From NCBI GenBank assembly GCA_023014335.1, contig JAECYW010000002.1:2294001-2358000 (forward strand): a stretch of DNA of 64,000 nucleotides. The letters run 5' to 3'. The stretch comes from Galerina marginata (taxonomy: Eukaryota > Basidiomycota > Agaricomycetes > Agaricales > Galerinaceae). The position numbers were made by a program, and so were the translations under genes. Shown here one piece after another: positions 59,888-64,000 of the stretch (its first letter is position 1; each line of letters begins with the position of its first letter). The notes beneath the pieces were generated by a model. The model saw only the letters and a program-made list of their open reading frames with translations. It did not search any database and was not told the DNA's origin.

Positions 59888-62213
59888 GCCGGAGTACTAA
59901 AATTTGATTTTCTGTGGCCACACTAACTTGGACATTAGGATAGTAATTCGAGCGTCAAAACAGGCATCAGGTTACTTTATTATCGCGGCGATAGTAATTC
60001 CGGGCTTCTTCTTATCTACGATATCAAAAAATGAACGGAAGAGGCATCTACATACTTTGAGGTCAAAGTATTTCAATCGCACTGTAACCAAAGTCATACT
60101 GCTAGAAACTTGACACGATTTTTCCTCTTGTCCCATGTCTATGTGTCTACGGCGAGGGTAGTGTGTCTGTCCGCATGTAGCTAACTCTGCATCTCTTGTG
60201 GCCCTCCATGCGTGGCTCGCCGCTGCACGATATAAGCGTGGGGGACAACGCCGACTTTACTTGGTACTTCCGATAGTAGAGCTTACTACTTATGCTTCTT
60301 CTTTCTACACCTTGATAATTGCCTTAGACTGGCACCACGGCCATCTATGATGTTCACCAACGACAACGATGCCAACCAGTCTATCGTCCGGCATGGCAGA
60401 GGAAAGCGGCGCCCTCGGATGACTTCGTGCGTCAAAGCCAAGTCAAAGCAGTGCCTTTGTTCGTACGAATTTTCAGAGCTGACAGTCGTTGTGTCGGGAA
60501 AATCGAGATTGGCATAAATGCGGAGACCTGACGAGATCAACCCATATCAGTGCGTCACCTTTTCGGGGGGCAGACATGGTTCAGTAATCATTTATATCGT
60601 ATTGGCACCCTGACGTGTGTGGCGTCTACTTTCAGTACTGACCACGATGACCAATACTGACGAGAAGCCTCACCAAAGTTTTGGTGGCCAGGGAGTATTA
60701 CCCGCTGACCAGGTTGATCAAAAGTCGTCAGAGTGATCACCTTGTACCAGCAAGATATTGCTGCTGAATGGTGATATTTCCACCTCAGTTGCGCAGAAAA
60801 AATATCATTTACGGGCTGGTTTGCGGTCGCATATGGCTCAATCGAACCGTGGTCAAGTAATAGCATGGGTAATATTTCCATGATGCATAGAGTACAAATT
60901 TACAATACGAGGCTGTAGAGTATACGCGCGCCTCGGCCAATTCTTGTACATACCCAAAAAGCTCGTCCAACTCGTGATCCGTGTGCTCTGCGATCTCTTT
61001 CAAGCGGTCACATCGTTGACCTCGCGCTTCAACCAATCCTCGTCGTTGCCATCGGGAGATATGACACACCACCTTCTAAACTGGGGTCATCAACTCATCG
61101 GCGAAGTAGAGGACTTCTGCGCTACGATTAGTAAAATTGCCTGTAGATGGGTTTAAAATCTCACCTTTGCATTTCGAGTCCCGTGCTTAGCAGACGATGC
61201 TACAATCGAGAAGGCCCTAATCAGAGTTCTGGTTGTTGCTAAACCAATGGTGGACGGCGGGGTCAATGAGAGCGTGAAAAATCAAGACAAAGCAGGAATA
61301 TCATGTTGTGCGGTTGCGTTATCCGATAGGCAAATATTCAGAGAGTTGCCGGATGCCGACTTGACCCAAGTCCGAGGAGAAGAGAGGCGGCTAAGGAGAA
61401 AGTAAAAGGGGACGGCACTGACAATTCATGGCGGAAATCACTTCAGCCTTTATAAGTTTTTGGGGTTGCTGCGCAGCAGGGTCAAAGTTGGAGCATGACG
61501 ACTGAAACTCCAAGGGTGTGGAGTATGTTCTCGTCGCCATTCTCGAACTCCACAGTCGTTACGGCAAGATTGGGCAAGGACCTAGGCATCCTGATTCGGT
61601 GATTCCTGCAAGCACAGTAGGACTTAGACTTGGTTTTGGCATCGCTGAGGGAACAGACAAGAAAGATCGAAGAAAGCTGAGCGCGTCCCACAAGCGGTGT
61701 ATTAGCTGCCTGCGCTGTTTGTTGCTGGGAGATGGTAGAAGAATGACTGAGAGGACAACCTTTCGCGATCGAATGGGATGATAACGCCACGTGCACCTGG
61801 CCGGCAGTTGCCTAAATGGGACATATTCGCCTCGAGTTGTTCGGCGTTAAACGTTCAACTTCGAACTTTGCTTGGACCATGCTCGACGTAGGGGCATCTA
61901 TATTGTTGTTCTTGTCCTCCTAGTTCTTAATATCTGCACGTTTACACCATAGCTCTCATAACGCAGCCTCAGTTGTGTTCAAGTTAGCTCAAATTTCCGA
62001 GTCATGACAAGATCCTGCCAGGTTCACCATTAAGTATTCATGACGCTATCAACATAGATATGCACCTGCCTGTACTTATTTTGCCGTGATACGATGGCAT
62101 TGCTGAGAATGATGATTAGACATTGATCAGTACTGAAAATGACAGAAACTCAGCGCATCAGATGTGATATTCCTCCCCTTCCGAGGGTGCCAGAACTTGT
62201 GAGAATTATCAGA

Positions 62214-62266
62214 GGTGACGTGGGGTGATAACCTTCTGAAATGCCCGCTGGGGAGAAGCATATCAC
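62214..62266. repeat. Imperfect 53-bp direct repeat, copy A
   Basis: Aligns without gaps to 62299-62351. Shared blocks in order are GGTGACGTG, TGATAA, CTGAAATG, GAGAAG and ATCAC, separated by variable 3-8 nt spacers; about 37 of 53 positions agree. Confidence 0.6.
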
Positions 62267-62298
62267 AGACTGATTTTCTATACCAGTAGTTTACCAGT

Positions 62299-62351
62299 GG
62301 TGACGTGACCTGATAATAGGCTGAAATGGCTGTCCGCGAGAAGGTGATCAC
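62299..62351. repeat. Imperfect 53-bp direct repeat, copy B
   Basis: Second copy of the repeat at 62214-62266, starting 85 bp downstream. The same conserved blocks occur at the same spacing. Confidence 0.6.
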
Positions 62352-64000
62352 CCCTCATATGTTCATCACCCGTCGCAACCATTGATATGCTACTTTCGAT
62401 TTTTCCGACATGTCCACTCGTGACCTGGCCCCGCCAACAAGAATTGAGCCGAAGATGGTTTGCTACAACACTCGCAGGCCGCGATGAAAAGGACACATGC
62501 ATGAAGAAGCGGTCGTGGGGCCGGTATCGACGACATCTTCGAAACCTTATTCGTTCTGGAGTCAGTTTTCTAGCAGCTCTGCCAAAGCGTCGTCGAAAAC
62601 GGCGAAGACCTTGTACGCTGTATGCCGCATGCGTGACTACGCGCGCTTTCATTTGAGCAATGAAGTCTACCTTTGGCGAAGTGGCCGACAAACGGGGCCG
62701 TAAACGACGAATAAAGCGAAAGAATTATTCGTGGATACCCCTAAGGACGAGCGCGGTCTCTGCTGTTGCCGCCCAGGACGCTCCTTGGCCCTCTCAGGCT
62801 GTTCAATTCCTAGAAGTCAAGAGTGCTAAACCTCCTGCAGATAAGCTATAGATCTGGTTTCCAGAAATATCAAATGGTTCATTGTTCGGCATTGCTGAAT
62901 TCAAGGTTTCATCTTCCTTCCCTTTAGGATTCGACGCCTCTCGACGCCAGAATCAACATCACCACTCTCCAACCACTCTCACATTCAACGTACCGATCAA
63001 CAAATTCATCTCTCCTTTCGCTCCCTGTTAACTCCTGTTCTCAGTTCCCAGTGTCTACCCTCCCAACTCTTGGCCCTAATGTTCGGAGTTACCAAGGACA
63101 GTTAGCTCAACGCAAACTATGGCCACGGAGAAGGGGCCGGGAGAACCATGGCGTTGGCAGCAGAGATCACATTCGCCTTCGCGCCTGTCATCTTTCTCCG
63201 TCGAACAGAAGTACCTCATAGCACCCACTATCTTCTCAAATCTTCGTGCCCAGCATTTCCCCTTGATTATTGTTTTTGTGCTCCCAGGTTCCCCACCCTC
63301 ACATTATATTAGCATTCAAAAGCAGCATTTGTATATCTATCGCGACCTCGATATGTCGTCTTGAACTCAACTTGAACATGACCCATCCATCTTTCCTTCG
63401 TCAGAAACATATATTACTATTATTATGTACCTCCTATCAGCCCCTCTCCCATTTTTCTTCCCAGATCTTTTTCTGCCTGGAAGATATCAGTGCGTGTTTT
63501 CCCTCCGTTATAACCAAGCTAACTAACTTATCACCGGAATTACATGTAATCGGAATTTGGGTTACAAGTAGCTAGAGACTTTACTAGCTTTACTGTTTGT
63601 CCTCGTACGTCATTTCTCGTCACCATCTTCAATACGCTGCAGAATACCACGTCATGGTGCGTTCCGTGAGTATGTGAGGCAGGTTATTTTTCAAGGAATA
63701 AGTCTGCCGTCGAATAAGCCTTGACAAATCCGTGTCCATTACTTTGCCGTTCTGTAGGTATGTCGCAAATTGACATTGGGCAGAGATAAAGGGGGGACCA
63801 GCAGAGACCAGCAGTTGCTAGTAACATGTTCGTCACCACCAGAGATTATTAGTTCATGCCAGTGGCTTGTAGATAAAACCATGAATTCCTCAGCACTACT
63901 GACCCACCTAGATATGCGAGCATTGGGTTTGTATAACAGGGAGTTAATAACAGATCATACGACATTCTTTAGTTGATATCCTACGTGTTTTTGATATACG

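Larger units (their letters stand above)
59888..64000. other. Gene-poor 4.1-kb end region
   Basis: Only short frames on both strands, none with motifs or good splice partners. A minus-strand frame near 60920-61060 (CDRLKEIAEHTDHELDELFG) has coding-like composition and could be a relict exon. An imperfect direct repeat lies at 62214-62351. Confidence 0.45.

Noticed and set aside
60671..60690. Small palindrome CACCAAAGTTTTGGTG
   Set aside because: Isolated and imperfect, with no run of T or gene end beside it; likely chance.
60588..61072. Possible gene in the right-hand gene-poor region
   Set aside because: Short minus-strand frames have no start, splice partners or motif; kept only as a possible relict.
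1..64000. CRISPR arrays, insertion sequences, LTR elements or a secondary-metabolite cluster
   Set aside because: No regularly spaced repeats, terminal repeats, transposase/integrase motifs or grouped biosynthetic genes were seen.

Overview
The window looks like nuclear DNA of a basidiomycete fungus, probably an Agaricomycete. Genes are dense and spliced, with many introns of about 45-60 nt carrying GT (occasionally GC) donors and CTRAC-like branch sites. The content is eukaryotic housekeeping plus fungus-specific families: a QDE-1-type RNA-dependent RNA polymerase, the ERMES subunit Mmm1, a CNH/GYF protein, F-box/LRR genes and PY-motif arrestins. There is no prokaryotic, organellar, CRISPR or clear transposon signature. 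Gene calls were made by reading exons by eye, joining them at splice sites and comparing with remembered family motifs; no search was run. Reported CDS spans include introns.

Layout. 1-300 is the 5' end of a minus-strand gene leaving the window, followed by about 3 kb without a recognisable gene. 3.2-14.6 kb: 4E-T-like translational repressor (-), LYRM2-like LYR protein (+), RdRP (+), SmD2 (-), Nop7/Pescadillo (+). 14.6-26.3 kb: Sec7-PH Arf-GEF (+), RPB8 (-), alpha/beta-hydrolase-like protein (+), Mmm1 (-), tubulin-tyrosine-ligase family protein (+), CDK11-like kinase (+). 26.4-31.4 kb: Rap1-like BRCT/Myb protein (-), an F-box gene and a decayed tandem copy (-). 31.6-45 kb: D-2-hydroxyacid dehydrogenase (-), CNH-GYF protein (+), peroxisomal acyl-CoA ligase (-), Rab5 (+), arrestin-like adaptor (-). 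45-60 kb: Swi1/ARID (-), DUF1764 (+), cyclin H (-), a DUF7726-like protein (+), Fap7 (-), a seven-TM-like membrane protein (+), Rpc37 (+), and a large uncharacterised protein (+). 60-64 kb is gene-poor and holds an imperfect direct repeat.

How the genes relate. This is ordinary eukaryotic packing rather than an operon. Many neighbours are divergent pairs sharing 57-300 bp (Dld/CNH-GYF 57 bp, RPB8/hydrolase 103 bp, Mmm1/TTL 124 bp, 4E-T/LYRM2 142 bp, SmD2/Nop7 188 bp). Recurrent themes are transcription (RPB8, Rpc37, cyclin H, Swi1), RNA handling (SmD2, 4E-T, RdRP, Nop7, Fap7) and vesicle traffic (Arf-GEF, Rab5, arrestin).

The most notable observations are: (i) about nine single-base frame breaks in otherwise well-conserved genes, almost all +1 and mostly in short homopolymers, so either assembly insertions or real lesions; (ii) a 4-nt microexon that supplies the TE of the YGLTE motif in an acyl-CoA ligase; (iii) four GC-AG introns; (iv) a Rap1-type telomere protein with telomere-repeat-like motifs in its own upstream region; and (v) a CNH-GYF fusion. 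I did not find a convincing wholly new multi-gene system.
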